Shown piece by piece: positions 44,544 to 52,755 of a DNA stretch of 64,000 nucleotides (positions are counted from its first letter, which is position 1; every line of letters starts with the position of its first letter). A program made the translations under genes and the position numbers. Under the pieces are notes generated by a model. It was given only the letters and a program-made list of their open reading frames with translations, did no database searches and was not told the DNA's origin. The DNA is from Sphingobacterium sp. lm-10 (lineage in GTDB: Bacteria; Bacteroidota; Bacteroidia; Sphingobacteriales; Sphingobacteriaceae). Location: the NCBI RefSeq assembly GCF_023554555.1, contig NZ_JAMJWC010000003.1:122614-186613 (forward strand), in the 5' to 3' direction.

Positions 44544-45700
44544 AAACGCACCCCCTCTACGAGGATGTTGTCAAATCTGTTATTGCCCGAACTGCCCGTG
44601 CTTCCATTGGAGAAAACAACCCGAATTTTAAAATTCGGGTTGTTTTCTATTCCTGAGATATTCGAAAAATCAAAGGTCACTAACCCATACAAAGGTTCGT
44701 TTTCGGGAGTATAACTGTTGGAAGAAATACCGGTGGAAATATAATTAGTTCCGTCTATCGTATATGTAACGGTATTAGTCGCAGCGCCATTGTTGGTGCG
44801 CTGTACCGCCATGGAGAATTTAATGTCTTTATAACCGGTGGTCGGAACCGTTAGGGTGAATGCACCGGCTGGATTACGAAGCCTTAGCGCCCATCCGGCT
44901 CCACTGTCTTCGCGCGCATTAATCAGAGTACCTATGTTATAGCTGTCCCATGTCCCATTATATAGCAAGGAAGCGCCGCCTCTCGTCATAGTAGGGGTGA
45001 CAGCCGGGGTAGAAGAGGTAGATGTATTAAAATCCCAATAATGTACCAACTCAGGAATTCCAAAATTGAGGTCGATGATAGTACCATCTAAGGTGATATT
45101 ATCATATCTGTTATTTCCAGAATCACCTGTATTGCCAATATCAAAGGCGATACGAATTTTAAAATTCGAATTATTATTCGCCCCTTCGATATGGGATAAA
45201 TTGTAAGAAAACGTTTGCCAATCCAAATCTACCTGATTCATGTTAGGTGTTAGATTAGCAGATGTAAATGTTGTGCCGTCAATGCTGTAAGCAATCGTAT
45301 TCAGCTGTGGGCCGTTGCTCGTGCGTTGTACATCGAATGAAAAGATGATGTCTCTATAATTACTGGTGGGGAGATCAAGTGTTAAAACGCCTGCAGGATT
45401 TCGTAAGCGAAGTGCGCCACCAGCGGGATCACTTCTTCTCGCATTCAACGTTGTTCCCGGCGAAACTGCATCAGCTATACCGCTGCCAGCCGTGTAACTG
45501 ATTGAGGCATTGCCGATAGTCTGTGTTGGCCTGAGTAGCGCTTCATCATTAAAATTCCAATAATGGATAATAGATCGGTTTTCTAATACGGGTAACCCCG
45601 GTTGTTGATACAAGGTCTCCAAAGAGGGTAGAATACGATCCTTGACGCAAGAAACTAAAAATAGCGATACAGATACTATTAATAAATAATATTTTTTCAT
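44540..45700 (-). CDS. Lipoprotein with two tandem copies of a beta-sandwich domain
   Basis: A 386-residue lipoprotein (signal ending FLVSC, residues 1-18). The mature part is an internal duplication: residues about 42-212 and 217-386 each begin HYWNFN or HYWDFN, carry ALRLRNPAG, a strand DIIFSFDVQRT or DIKFSMAVQRT, then NFKIR and end with GNNRYDN or GNNRFDN. The domain resembles carbohydrate- or nuclease-associated beta-sandwiches, but I cannot name its family. It leads an operon with the propeller protein and the porin. A surface ligand-binding role is likely but inferred. Confidence 0.8.
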   Translation of the reverse strand: MKKYYLLIVSVSLFLVSCVKDRILPSLETLYQQPGLPVLENRSIIHYWNFNDEALLRPTQTIGNASISYTAGSGIADAVSPGTTLNARRSDPAGGALRLRNPAGVLTLDLPTSNYRDIIFSFDVQRTSNGPQLNTIAYSIDGTTFTSANLTPNMNQVDLDWQTFSYNLSHIEGANNNSNFKIRIAFDIGNTGDSGNNRYDNITLDGTIIDLNFGIPELVHYWDFNTSTSSTPAVTPTMTRGGASLLYNGTWDSYNIGTLINAREDSGAGWALRLRNPAGAFTLTVPTTGYKDIKFSMAVQRTNNGAATNTVTYTIDGTNYISTGISSNSYTPENEPLYGLVTFDFSNISGIENNPNFKIRVVFSNGSTGSSGNNRFDNILVEGVRL

Positions 45701-45720
45701 TATTAGATTATATATTTCTT

Positions 45721-45728
45721 CAAAATTA
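45721..45728 (-). promoter_or_regulatory. Promoter box of the lipoprotein-propeller-porin operon
   Basis: TAATTTTG on the minus strand, a perfect TAnnTTTG box. It predicts a start near 45714, just 14 bases before the ATG. A TTG lies only 15 bases upstream of the box. Confidence 0.4.
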
Positions 45729-45886
45729 TTATTTATTTCATATCAAGTGTCATTTCTTTATGTTATGTATTTGTAAGTATTAGGTTAATTAATTGTTTCT
45801 AGCCATGCCAACTTAGGTGATGGTTGTGTAATTGTTTTCTATAGATGGTGAGAATAATTATGATGTAGGGTACACGATAAAGTATT

Positions 45887-45894
45887 TATATTTG
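45887..45894 (+). promoter_or_regulatory. Promoter box of ddl
   Basis: TATATTTG, a perfect TAnnTTTG box 35 bases before the ATG. No clear TTG upstream element was found. Confidence 0.45.
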
Positions 45895-45929
45895 TCTTTG
45901 GACAATATCCTAATCATACCATCAATACA

Positions 45930-46958
45930 ATGAAGACAAAAGTTGCACTTATTACAGGCGGATATACAGAGGAGGCGGAGGTTTCTTTTAAAAGCTCGGC
46001 ATTTGTACATTCCAAATTAGATGCTGAACGATACGAGGTATATCCGATATCCATCATGCGAGACCAATGGTTTTATGTTTCGGAATCTGGAATGAAGGTG
46101 GATGTAAATAGGCATAATTTCTCTATTACTGTAGAAGAACATATTATCACGTTTGATGTCGCTTTTATCGTTTTGCATGGTAGCCCAGGTGAAGACGGGC
46201 GCTTACAAGGCTATTTTGACATGATCGGCCTGCCCTACACCAGTTGTGATGCCCTCACTTCTGCATTAACCATGAATAAAGGCTATACGAAGGCCGTTTT
46301 ATCCGGTATTCCAGCGATGCACTTGGCCGATTCAGTACTTCTTTTTGCTGGAGATCGCCAAACGGCGGCACAGCAAGTGAAAGAGAAATTATCGTTGCCA
46401 TTTTTTGTAAAACCAAATGCAGGAGGCAGCAGCATTGGTATGACGAAAGTTAAAACCCTCGAAGAACTCGATGCGGCCATTGCTAAGGCCTACGATGCGG
46501 CTCATACCGGGCAGCAGGTATTAGTAGAAGAATTTATCGAGGGTCGCGAGTTTTCGCGGGGTATCTTTCGTAATGAACAGGGGGATTTAGTTGTGCTCCC
46601 CGCTACCGAGGTAATCACTACCCGGGAATTCTTTGATTACGAAGCCAAATATATTCCTGGGTTGACCGAAGAAATCACTCCCGCAGATCTTACAGAAGAG
46701 CAAAATGTGCTCAGTGCCCAGATCATTCGGGAGGTCTATCGCAAATTGAATTGTCGCGGAATGGTGCGGGTCGACTTCTTCCTACAGACGCAAACCGAGA
46801 ACTTCTATTTTATTGAAATCAATACAACACCAGGGCAAACAGCACAAAGTTTTATTCCGCAACAAGTGCGTGCTTTTGGAATGACTGAGACCTCTTTTTA
46901 CAGCCAGATCATTGAGGTTGCTTTACAAGCTGCAAAAGCAAATTGCTTAGAAAAGTAG
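45930..46958 (+). CDS. ddl: D-alanine--D-alanine ligase
   Basis: Makes the D-Ala-D-Ala dipeptide of peptidoglycan at the cost of ATP in the cytoplasm. The protein has 342 residues. VALITGGYTEEAEVS opens the N-terminal domain, VLHGSPGEDGRLQGYFD and PYTSCDALTSALTMNK follow, the ATP-grasp loop is FVKPNAGGSSIGMTKV, and EEFIEGREFSRG, RVDFFLQ and FIEINTTPGQT carry the metal ligands. It is cotranscribed with a sugar-kinase-like gene 33 bp downstream and glutathione peroxidase after it. The Tyr/Phe that separates D-Ala from D-Lac specificity cannot be judged with certainty without alignment. Confidence 0.95.
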   Translation: MKTKVALITGGYTEEAEVSFKSSAFVHSKLDAERYEVYPISIMRDQWFYVSESGMKVDVNRHNFSITVEEHIITFDVAFIVLHGSPGEDGRLQGYFDMIGLPYTSCDALTSALTMNKGYTKAVLSGIPAMHLADSVLLFAGDRQTAAQQVKEKLSLPFFVKPNAGGSSIGMTKVKTLEELDAAIAKAYDAAHTGQQVLVEEFIEGREFSRGIFRNEQGDLVVLPATEVITTREFFDYEAKYIPGLTEEITPADLTEEQNVLSAQIIREVYRKLNCRGMVRVDFFLQTQTENFYFIEINTTPGQTAQSFIPQQVRAFGMTETSFYSQIIEVALQAAKANCLEK

Positions 46959-46991
46959 TATATTTGAGGAAGTGGATACCAATAATAACGT

Positions 46992-47882
46992 ATGATTTTA
47001 GTAGCAGATAGTGGTTCGTCGAGTTCAGAATGGATGTTGCATCTTCCAGATAGCAATCCGTTGTCTTTTCGAACAAAAGGATTGAATCCCTATTTTGTAA
47101 GTGAGAAAGAGATTGCTCGTGTGCTTGGCGAGGTGCCCGAAATTATTCCGTACATCTCAGAAGTGCACGAAGTCTATTTTTTTGGTGCAGGTTGTTCCAC
47201 GCCGGATCGACGCGAAATTGTTTCTAATGCACTCTCAGAGATATTTCCAGATGCCTTTATTTCCGTAGAAACCGAATTGATGGGCACAGCTTATGCTACG
47301 TTGGGCACACAAGAAGGTATTGTGTGTAATATTGGTACCGGATCAGACATGAGTTTCTTCGACGGTGACTATTTATCTCCCAGTCTGCATGGTAATGGTT
47401 ACGTGTTGGGTGATGAAGGTTCGGGTGCTTGGTTTGGTAAGCAACTAATTTTGGATTTTTTGTATGGAAACATGCCGCGTGATGTGGCTAAGCTATTTGA
47501 GGAGCAATACCATGTCACCAAAGAAGTTGTGGTCAAAAACGTTTACCAAAAAGACCGACCAAATGCTTATCTAGCGTCCTTTGTGCCCTTTATGGACGAA
47601 AATAGATTGAATTCCTACATAGATACTTTACTGCGAAACGGCTTTGATGAGTTCGTTCGTACGCATATTATGACCTATCCAAACTACTGGGATCATGAAT
47701 GCAATTTTGTCGGACGAGTAGCCTTCCATTTCGATCTTCAACTGCGTGATGTGTGTGAATTACATGGCGTAAAGGTAGGACGGATACTCAAAAGTCCGAT
47801 CAAGCCACTTTTTGAATTTGTGATACGTAGGGAGATGGAGAACTCCACCGCCGCGGCCAATCTTGGTACTGAATTTGATTAA
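46992..47882 (+). CDS. N-acetylglucosamine-kinase-like ATPase, BadF/BadG/BcrA family
   Basis: A 296-residue member of the ASKHA fold. ATP-binding phosphate loops are seen as ILVADSGSSSSEWML at the start and VCNIGTGSDMSFFDG near residue 112; GYVLGDEGSGAWFGK is the adenosine-site signature of the family. Bacteroidota members are annotated as N-acetylglucosamine or muramic acid kinases involved in cell-wall sugar recycling, which fits its place after ddl. The sugar specificity is inferred. No signal peptide is present. Confidence 0.88.
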   Translation: MILVADSGSSSSEWMLHLPDSNPLSFRTKGLNPYFVSEKEIARVLGEVPEIIPYISEVHEVYFFGAGCSTPDRREIVSNALSEIFPDAFISVETELMGTAYATLGTQEGIVCNIGTGSDMSFFDGDYLSPSLHGNGYVLGDEGSGAWFGKQLILDFLYGNMPRDVAKLFEEQYHVTKEVVVKNVYQKDRPNAYLASFVPFMDENRLNSYIDTLLRNGFDEFVRTHIMTYPNYWDHECNFVGRVAFHFDLQLRDVCELHGVKVGRILKSPIKPLFEFVIRREMENSTAAANLGTEFD

Positions 47883-47905
47883 CTAATTTTAAAAATACAA
47901 ACAAT

Positions 47906-48421
47906 ATGTTACAGATGTTATTGATTTTTACGATGCTTATTCCGTCGTCCAGTGTGTACGATTATAGCATAAAGACTATTGACGGTAAGGAAGTTAAACT
48001 TTCTGATTTCAAAGGTAAGACATTAGTGTTGGTAAATACAGCCTCTAAATGTGGGTTTACTAAACAATACAAAGATTTACAGGCTCTGCATGAGCAGCAT
48101 GGTGATCAATTAGTTATTATTGGCTTCCCTTCGGATAACTTTGGCGGGCAGGAATTGGATGAAAATGAAGACATTCAAGCCTTTTGCGAAGAAAACTATG
48201 GAGTTACCTTTATTTTGTCGGAAAAGGTTGATGTAAAAGGGGACAAAGCAACACCATTGTTTAAATACCTGACGTCTGCTCCGAATTCAGATTTTACTGG
48301 TGATATTAAATGGAACTTTGAAAAGTTCGTTATTAATCCAAATGGTCAGTTGGTACATCGTTTTAGATCTGCCGTATCACCTTCAGATCAAGAATTTCTG
48401 ACAACTGTGTTACCTAAGTAA
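47906..48421 (+). CDS. Glutathione peroxidase family protein with N-terminal signal
   Basis: Reduces hydroperoxides using thioredoxin or a similar dithiol. The protein has 171 residues. A hydrophobic N-terminus (MLLIFTMLIP) suggests export. The peroxidatic Cys49 lies in NTASKCGFT, Gln82 in FPSDNFGGQELDE, and Trp/Asn in IKWNFEKFV, completing the catalytic set. Cys94 in DIQAFCEE matches the resolving Cys of thioredoxin-dependent members. It is probably the last gene of the ddl operon, closed by a large terminator. Confidence 0.94.
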   Translation: MLQMLLIFTMLIPSSSVYDYSIKTIDGKEVKLSDFKGKTLVLVNTASKCGFTKQYKDLQALHEQHGDQLVIIGFPSDNFGGQELDENEDIQAFCEENYGVTFILSEKVDVKGDKATPLFKYLTSAPNSDFTGDIKWNFEKFVINPNGQLVHRFRSAVSPSDQEFLTTVLPK

Positions 48422-48434
48422 ACAATAGAGGGGA

Positions 48435-48491
48435 CTTATCCATAAAAAAGGGTTGACTGCGAATAGTAGTCAACCCTTTTTTATGGATAAG
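48435..48491. terminator. Bidirectional terminator, 24-bp perfect stem
   Basis: CTTATCCATAAAAAAGGGTT and four more bases form a perfect stem with the right arm at 48468-48491; the loop has 9 bases. The A and T runs lie inside the stem, so it works in both directions between convergent genes. Confidence 0.88.
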
Positions 48492-48539
48492 AACGTGTCG
48501 TAATTTATCTGACTTTAAATTTTAGATAAATATAAATAT

Positions 48540-49205
48540 CTATGCTGTTGGCGGCGTGATGTCTACACTGTCGTACGTCCATTTAAGGATTAGTTTAACG
48601 GCGTCTTCAATACGCTTCATACCATCCTCCGTTGTTAAATCAATCTCACAAAATAGGCTATCTGTATTTTTAGAGTGTAGTACCAGATAATATATCCCGG
48701 CAACCAGTATACTGGAGATTGCTCGAAGATCTAATTTATCAGGCCCGATTTCTCGATCTGCAAAAGCAAAGAACAAAGCGCTCATTTTTTCTCGCTCTTG
48801 CGTAACTTTAGACATGATGTCACTTTTTTCACTGATCTGCCATAAAACTACTTTTTGCATCTCCTGATTTTTCGCAAACTCCTTCATTTGATTCGTCAGC
48901 AAAGACTCGAGAAAACCCTTGGATCCCTCTTTAGGAGACTGTCCAAAGTATTCCATGGCACCTACAGTAGCGGCTACCCAGTAATCTTTGTCTTTGATAT
49001 ACGTTTCTACGAGGTTCTCAACCGATCCAAAATACAGGGTTACGAGTTTACGATCCACGCCAGCTCTTCTAGAGATATTAGCGATGGTCAATCCGGTATA
49101 GCCTTTTTCTTCTAGAACTGACCCGACAGCCATGACGAGCTTTCCCATTGTCCGCTCTTTATCGTTTTTTACGCCGCGGTAAGTTTTTCTTTGTTGTTTA
49201 GCCAT
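48540..49205 (-). CDS. TetR/AcrR family transcriptional regulator
   Basis: A 221-residue repressor-type protein. The HTH lies near residues 35-65 (GYTGLTIANISRRAGVDRKLVTLYFGSVENL), of which GLTIANISRRAGVDRKLV shows the motif. The C-terminal ligand-binding domain is helical and includes ALFFAFADREIG. It follows the alpha-oxoamine synthase gene on the same strand with a 64-bp gap, so it may be cotranscribed with and regulate that enzyme gene. The ligand is unknown. Confidence 0.88.
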   Translation of the reverse strand: MAKQQRKTYRGVKNDKERTMGKLVMAVGSVLEEKGYTGLTIANISRRAGVDRKLVTLYFGSVENLVETYIKDKDYWVAATVGAMEYFGQSPKEGSKGFLESLLTNQMKEFAKNQEMQKVVLWQISEKSDIMSKVTQEREKMSALFFAFADREIGPDKLDLRAISSILVAGIYYLVLHSKNTDSLFCEIDLTTEDGMKRIEDAVKLILKWTYDSVDITPPTA

Positions 49206-49269
49206 TATTACTTATCTACCTATTCAAAACTAGTTATTTATATCCGTAATAGGAAAGAAAGAAAATCAT

Positions 49270-50535
49270 TTAGCGTAATTTTTTTAAGCTAATTTTCTTT
49301 CCTATGTCTTCTAAAGCATTTAAAGTATGATCCAGATGTGCTTTTGTATGTGTCGCCATCAAGCTTGTGCGAATTCTAGCGTCTTTTTTCGCTACGCCGG
49401 GATAAACAATGCAGTTGGCATACACCCCTGCGTTTAGCAGTAATTTAGCGATAGTAGCGGTGCGATGTGGATCTCCAATCTTGATCGGAATGATTGGTGA
49501 TGCGGTATCGCCAATATCTACCCCCAAGGTTTGTAGTCCATTTCGGAAGTAAGTCACGTTGTCGGATAGTTGCGCACGCCAGTGTGGTTCTTCATCTATC
49601 AAATCGATTGCCTTCAGTAAACCATAAGTAGCTGGGGTTGATGTAGATGAAAATACTTGCTGCCTTGACTGGTAACGCAAATAATTAATTATATCTGATG
49701 ATGCAATTATAAATCCACCAATATGACCGAAAGCTTTGCTCAATGTGCCTGAAATGATGTCTACATCCTGCAAAGCATCGAAAACTTCAATCGCCCCGCG
49801 TCCTGTCTTGCCTAATACACCAATACCGTGTGCGTCATCCACCATTAAGTATGCGCCATAAGATTTTACCAAGGCCTTGATCTCATCTAATTTAGCTAAG
49901 TCTCCATTCTGTGAATATACACCATCAATAATGACGAGGCGCGTACGGTGCGTTTGTTTGGCTTCTGCTAATGCACGTTCTAAATGTACCATACTGTTAT
50001 GTGGAAACCGTTTGGTCGTTGTATTTAGGAGCCCCTCATAAACACTAGCGTGTACTTCCATATCTACTATCGCACAATCTTCCGGTTTTAATAGTGCTAA
50101 TAATGTTGAACTGTTGGTTGTGTATCCCGTAGTAAAGACGATACTGCTACCTAAGGGTTTTCCGAAAAAAGAAGAAAGTTTATTCTCCAGCATCACATGA
50201 TACTCATGATGCCCACCGATCAATGGTGATGCACCAGCACCTGTGCCGTACTTCGTGATGCCATCGATAGCGGCCTGTTTTATTTTTGGATGCTGTGTAA
50301 AATTCAGATAATCATTGGATACAAGACTAACACAGGAAGTCGGCTCTTTTAAAAAAGGTGAGGTTACAGTTACCACCGGTCCGGATCCTTGGGTAATAAA
50401 GCGGAAATTCATCTGCTCATTAGTCTCCATATAGTCTGTAAAATCTTTGAAAATCTTTGCAGTAGCGGCTAGATCAAGGTTTGGAATGTTTTCAAATTCC
50501 TTGAAGGTGGCAGTTTCAAAATTAATTGTGTTCAT
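49270..50535 (-). CDS. PLP-dependent alpha-oxoamine synthase (BioF/KBL/SPT family)
   Basis: A 421-residue enzyme that should condense an amino acid with an acyl-CoA and release CO2. The PLP Lys lies in SGTLSKAFGHIGGF. VSNDYLNFTQHPKIK, GTGAGASPLIGGHHEYH, DDAHGIGVLGKTGRGA and STSTPATYGLL are family signatures. The N-terminal 60 residues are longer than in BioF. Candidates are serine palmitoyltransferase for sphingolipids, cysteate acyltransferase for sulfonolipids, or 2-amino-3-ketobutyrate ligase; I cannot decide between them. No bio, tdh or acyl-carrier-protein gene is next to it. A TetR regulator follows on the same strand. Confidence 0.85.
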   Translation of the reverse strand: MNTINFETATFKEFENIPNLDLAATAKIFKDFTDYMETNEQMNFRFITQGSGPVVTVTSPFLKEPTSCVSLVSNDYLNFTQHPKIKQAAIDGITKYGTGAGASPLIGGHHEYHVMLENKLSSFFGKPLGSSIVFTTGYTTNSSTLLALLKPEDCAIVDMEVHASVYEGLLNTTTKRFPHNSMVHLERALAEAKQTHRTRLVIIDGVYSQNGDLAKLDEIKALVKSYGAYLMVDDAHGIGVLGKTGRGAIEVFDALQDVDIISGTLSKAFGHIGGFIIASSDIINYLRYQSRQQVFSSTSTPATYGLLKAIDLIDEEPHWRAQLSDNVTYFRNGLQTLGVDIGDTASPIIPIKIGDPHRTATIAKLLLNAGVYANCIVYPGVAKKDARIRTSLMATHTKAHLDHTLNALEDIGKKISLKKLR

Positions 50536-51184
50536 AAATAATGTGGTCTTGGTATAACATTCTTCTCTTGCAAAATAGCTAAAATTTGTTACGTATTAGT
50601 ACATGTAAGTTGTTATGAATATATTTTTGGTCTTAGCAACTCTTTTGGTGTTAAGATTCTTGAAGTTACCTCAAGAGCTTTTATCGTCGCGAATTTCCTT
50701 AAAATAAAATAACATTCGCGTATCTGCTCATAAGTGTAAACTTATCAATCTATTAGCTATGTGCTGTGACACCGAAGATCTTGTATTTGCGTTGCAGCTT
50801 TGTATTAATAATCTTATTAAAGAATGAAGGTTCACCCTAATAAATGCTGTTATATATCTATTTATTAACACTAATCTAGTATTATTGGGTCTAAAGTTCT
50901 GGAATGATAAATATTGTAGTTAAATAATACACCTCCGTTTTCAGCTTCTTAACAGTAGCAGAATAACTCTAAAATTCGTGTGCTCTATTTATAAATAGTT
51001 GAAAAATACGGTGAAGTAGGTTCATTATAAAATTGGAGATAGCTGCTATGGATATTAATAGATAACTTATAGTTTACAAAATGAGTCGCTAATATTTGAT
51101 ATTGTTTTTTTTAATTAATTTATTTGATAATATTAAGAAAATTATTTAGTATTTTTGGATATTATTAATTTAAAAAGTAATAAA
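50536..51184. other. AT-rich non-coding stretch, about 650 bp
   Basis: No coding frame above about 30 codons with credible composition. It contains a CGCGAAT/ATTCGCG repeat (near 50690-50720) and the promoter box listed for the lipoprotein gene. It is clearly more AT-rich than the flanking genes. I see no tRNA, insertion sequence or terminal repeats. Confidence 0.5.
51150..51157 (+). promoter_or_regulatory. Promoter box of the small lipoprotein gene
   Basis: TATTTTTG matches TAnnTTTG; TTG lies 23 bases upstream. It supports translation from 51185 rather than from an in-frame ATG at 51155. Confidence 0.4.
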
Positions 51185-51484
51185 ATGAATAAAATTGTAA
51201 TTTTGTTGATTGTGTTGGGATGCATTTCATTTACGGCATGTGAAAAAGAGGAAAGATATGACCCTGAAATCCTCCACGAACAAACATTGGAACTAAACGG
51301 TAAAATCTACGAAGTCGATTTTTTAAAAAGAGGATTGTCCCGACTGCTAGGCATTCCAATTGAAAAATTAGTCTACGATGAGGTTTTGAAGGTTTTTAGA
51401 CATATTGATTTTGCGGCTTTGCTGGATCCAATAGATTATATTGAAGATATTGAAACCATAAAAAAGCAGGGGTATGAATTTTAA
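51185..51484 (+). CDS. Small lipoprotein, 99 aa
   Basis: A 99-residue lipoprotein, signal ending ISFTAC (Cys near residue 19). The mature part is charged, partly helical and matches no family known to me. Its last 11 bases overlap the start of a second exported protein gene, so the two are translated together. The base composition is AT-rich. Function unknown. Confidence 0.65.
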   Translation: MNKIVILLIVLGCISFTACEKEERYDPEILHEQTLELNGKIYEVDFLKRGLSRLLGIPIEKLVYDEVLKVFRHIDFAALLDPIDYIEDIETIKKQGYEF

Positions 51485-51881
51485 ATTTTATTTAACCATT
51501 ATATGGCTTTCCTTCACATGTGCATACGTAAATGGTCAGCCGATACAGCCAATTCAATTCAATTTCTCACCCAGTGTTTGGAACGCATCAACGAGGACGT
51601 TAACATTAAAACGTACCGGTCCGTCGAGTTACCTTACTTTTGTACAATTAAGTAGAACGAATCTACCTGAATAGACAGCTGGGGGATTAAACTTTAACGC
51701 TGAAGTGGAGGCGTTTGGAAAAAATAAAAATAGCACGGAATTCATTAAAATTAGTGGCGAAATAAAGTTTACAACATCTGATTTCATAGAATTTTCTTCC
51801 GTTACTGAAGTTAAGTATCCTTACTTAAATATTCCGGCCGGATTTATAGATGAAGAAGGTGGAGATGTTATTGTCAGGTGA
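51474..51881 (+). pseudogene. Secreted protein gene interrupted by in-frame TAG
   Basis: From ATG 51474 the frame encodes a signal peptide (IIWLSFTCAYVNGQ) and a beta-rich stretch to residue 66, then TAG at 51672-51674. The same frame stays open for another 68 codons after the stop (beginning TAGGLNFNAEVEAFG, later ending GGDVIVR) to TGA at 51879-51881. Total would be 135 residues. The continued open frame and similar composition on both sides suggest a recent nonsense mutation. Read-through or a sequencing error are alternatives. The protein family is not recognised. Confidence 0.6.
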
Positions 51882-52040
51882 AGATTATTCAAACAAAGTT
51901 ATCCTTCTCCTTAAAATCCAAATCGTTGATTCCTCTATCCGGTCGTTATCTTTGAAATAGTTTAAGATCTAAAATTCGCCTGAAGACTGAGATGTAATCC
52001 GGTCGCGAAATGACAGTGGGTTAAATTTTATAATAAAAAT

Positions 52041-52072
52041 TAGCCTTACGTTTATGATCAAACGTAAGGCTA
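52041..52072. terminator. Terminator-like hairpin
   Basis: A 13-bp perfect stem TAGCCTTACGTTT/AAACGTAAGGCTA with a 6-base loop, between the interrupted gene and a convergent lipoprotein gene. The flanks are AT-rich on both sides. Confidence 0.7.
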
Positions 52073-52170
52073 TTAATATCGTTAAACAGTTGATAGATTA
52101 TCATCTATTACTGCTATATGCAACAATTTTATTTGTTTAGCAACATACTTATTGCAGGTTTTTTTAAAAA

Positions 52171-52590
52171 TTAGTTACCTACTGAAGCATCAGTTAACAC
52201 GATTTTTGCAACTTGTGTTGCTGGGACAGATCCATTAGTAAATACCGTAAAAGTAACACGGCCTACCGCGTACCGAACATCGTAGGTGCGACCATCGACT
52301 GTTCCGGGAATATTAAAAAACTCATCAATCCCATTACTAGTTCTAGTACCTATAGATACACTTACATGACCGTCCTCAAAAGCTACCTGATCCAATTCTG
52401 GAAGAGCAATTGTTTGTTCGAATTCGTTAGGACGTCCACTAACTGGTCTCCAAGCAGAGCCACCAAGAAGATCTTTGTAGAAGCTTAAACCAGGCAAAGA
52501 TTCGTTGTTTGTAATATACTCTTTTGTGCAGGAGTTGAAGGACAGCATAGTAGCAGATGCTATCACTAAGGCTAATAAAATTCTTTTCAT
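52171..52590 (-). CDS. Hypothetical lipoprotein, 139 aa
   Basis: A 139-residue lipoprotein with signal ending LSFNSC (Cys near residue 21). The mature part is beta-rich (VSVSIGTRTSNGID, VGRVTFTVFTNG) and probably forms a small sandwich. No family is recognised. It is a single gene between a hairpin at its 3' side and the ClpC terminator region upstream. A TACATTTA box (near-consensus) lies about 25 bases before the start. Confidence 0.7.
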   Translation of the reverse strand: MKRILLALVIASATMLSFNSCTKEYITNNESLPGLSFYKDLLGGSAWRPVSGRPNEFEQTIALPELDQVAFEDGHVSVSIGTRTSNGIDEFFNIPGTVDGRTYDVRYAVGRVTFTVFTNGSVPATQVAKIVLTDASVGN

Positions 52591-52698
52591 GTTTAGTTAT
52601 TTGTTTTTAAATGTATTGCTATGTTATCTCTTTATAGGTGTTGTATTTCTGTATAAGACTTACAAGAAGTATTCAGGGTTTAACCTCTTCTAACAAAA

Positions 52699-52752
52699 AT
52701 TTTGCCACAAAAAAGGAGCGCTATCATCAGCGCTCCTTTTTTGTGGCAAAAT
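52699..52752. terminator. Terminator of clpC, 24-bp perfect stem
   Basis: Perfect inverted repeat (52699-52722 with 52729-52752) with GGAGCGCT/AGCGCTCC core and flanking A and T runs inside the stem. It lies directly after the clpC stop. Confidence 0.9.
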
Positions 52753-52755
52753 AGA

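Noticed and set aside
50615..50707. 30-codon frame with a hydrophobic start in the AT-rich stretch
   Set aside because: Too short, with no promoter or ribosome-binding evidence.
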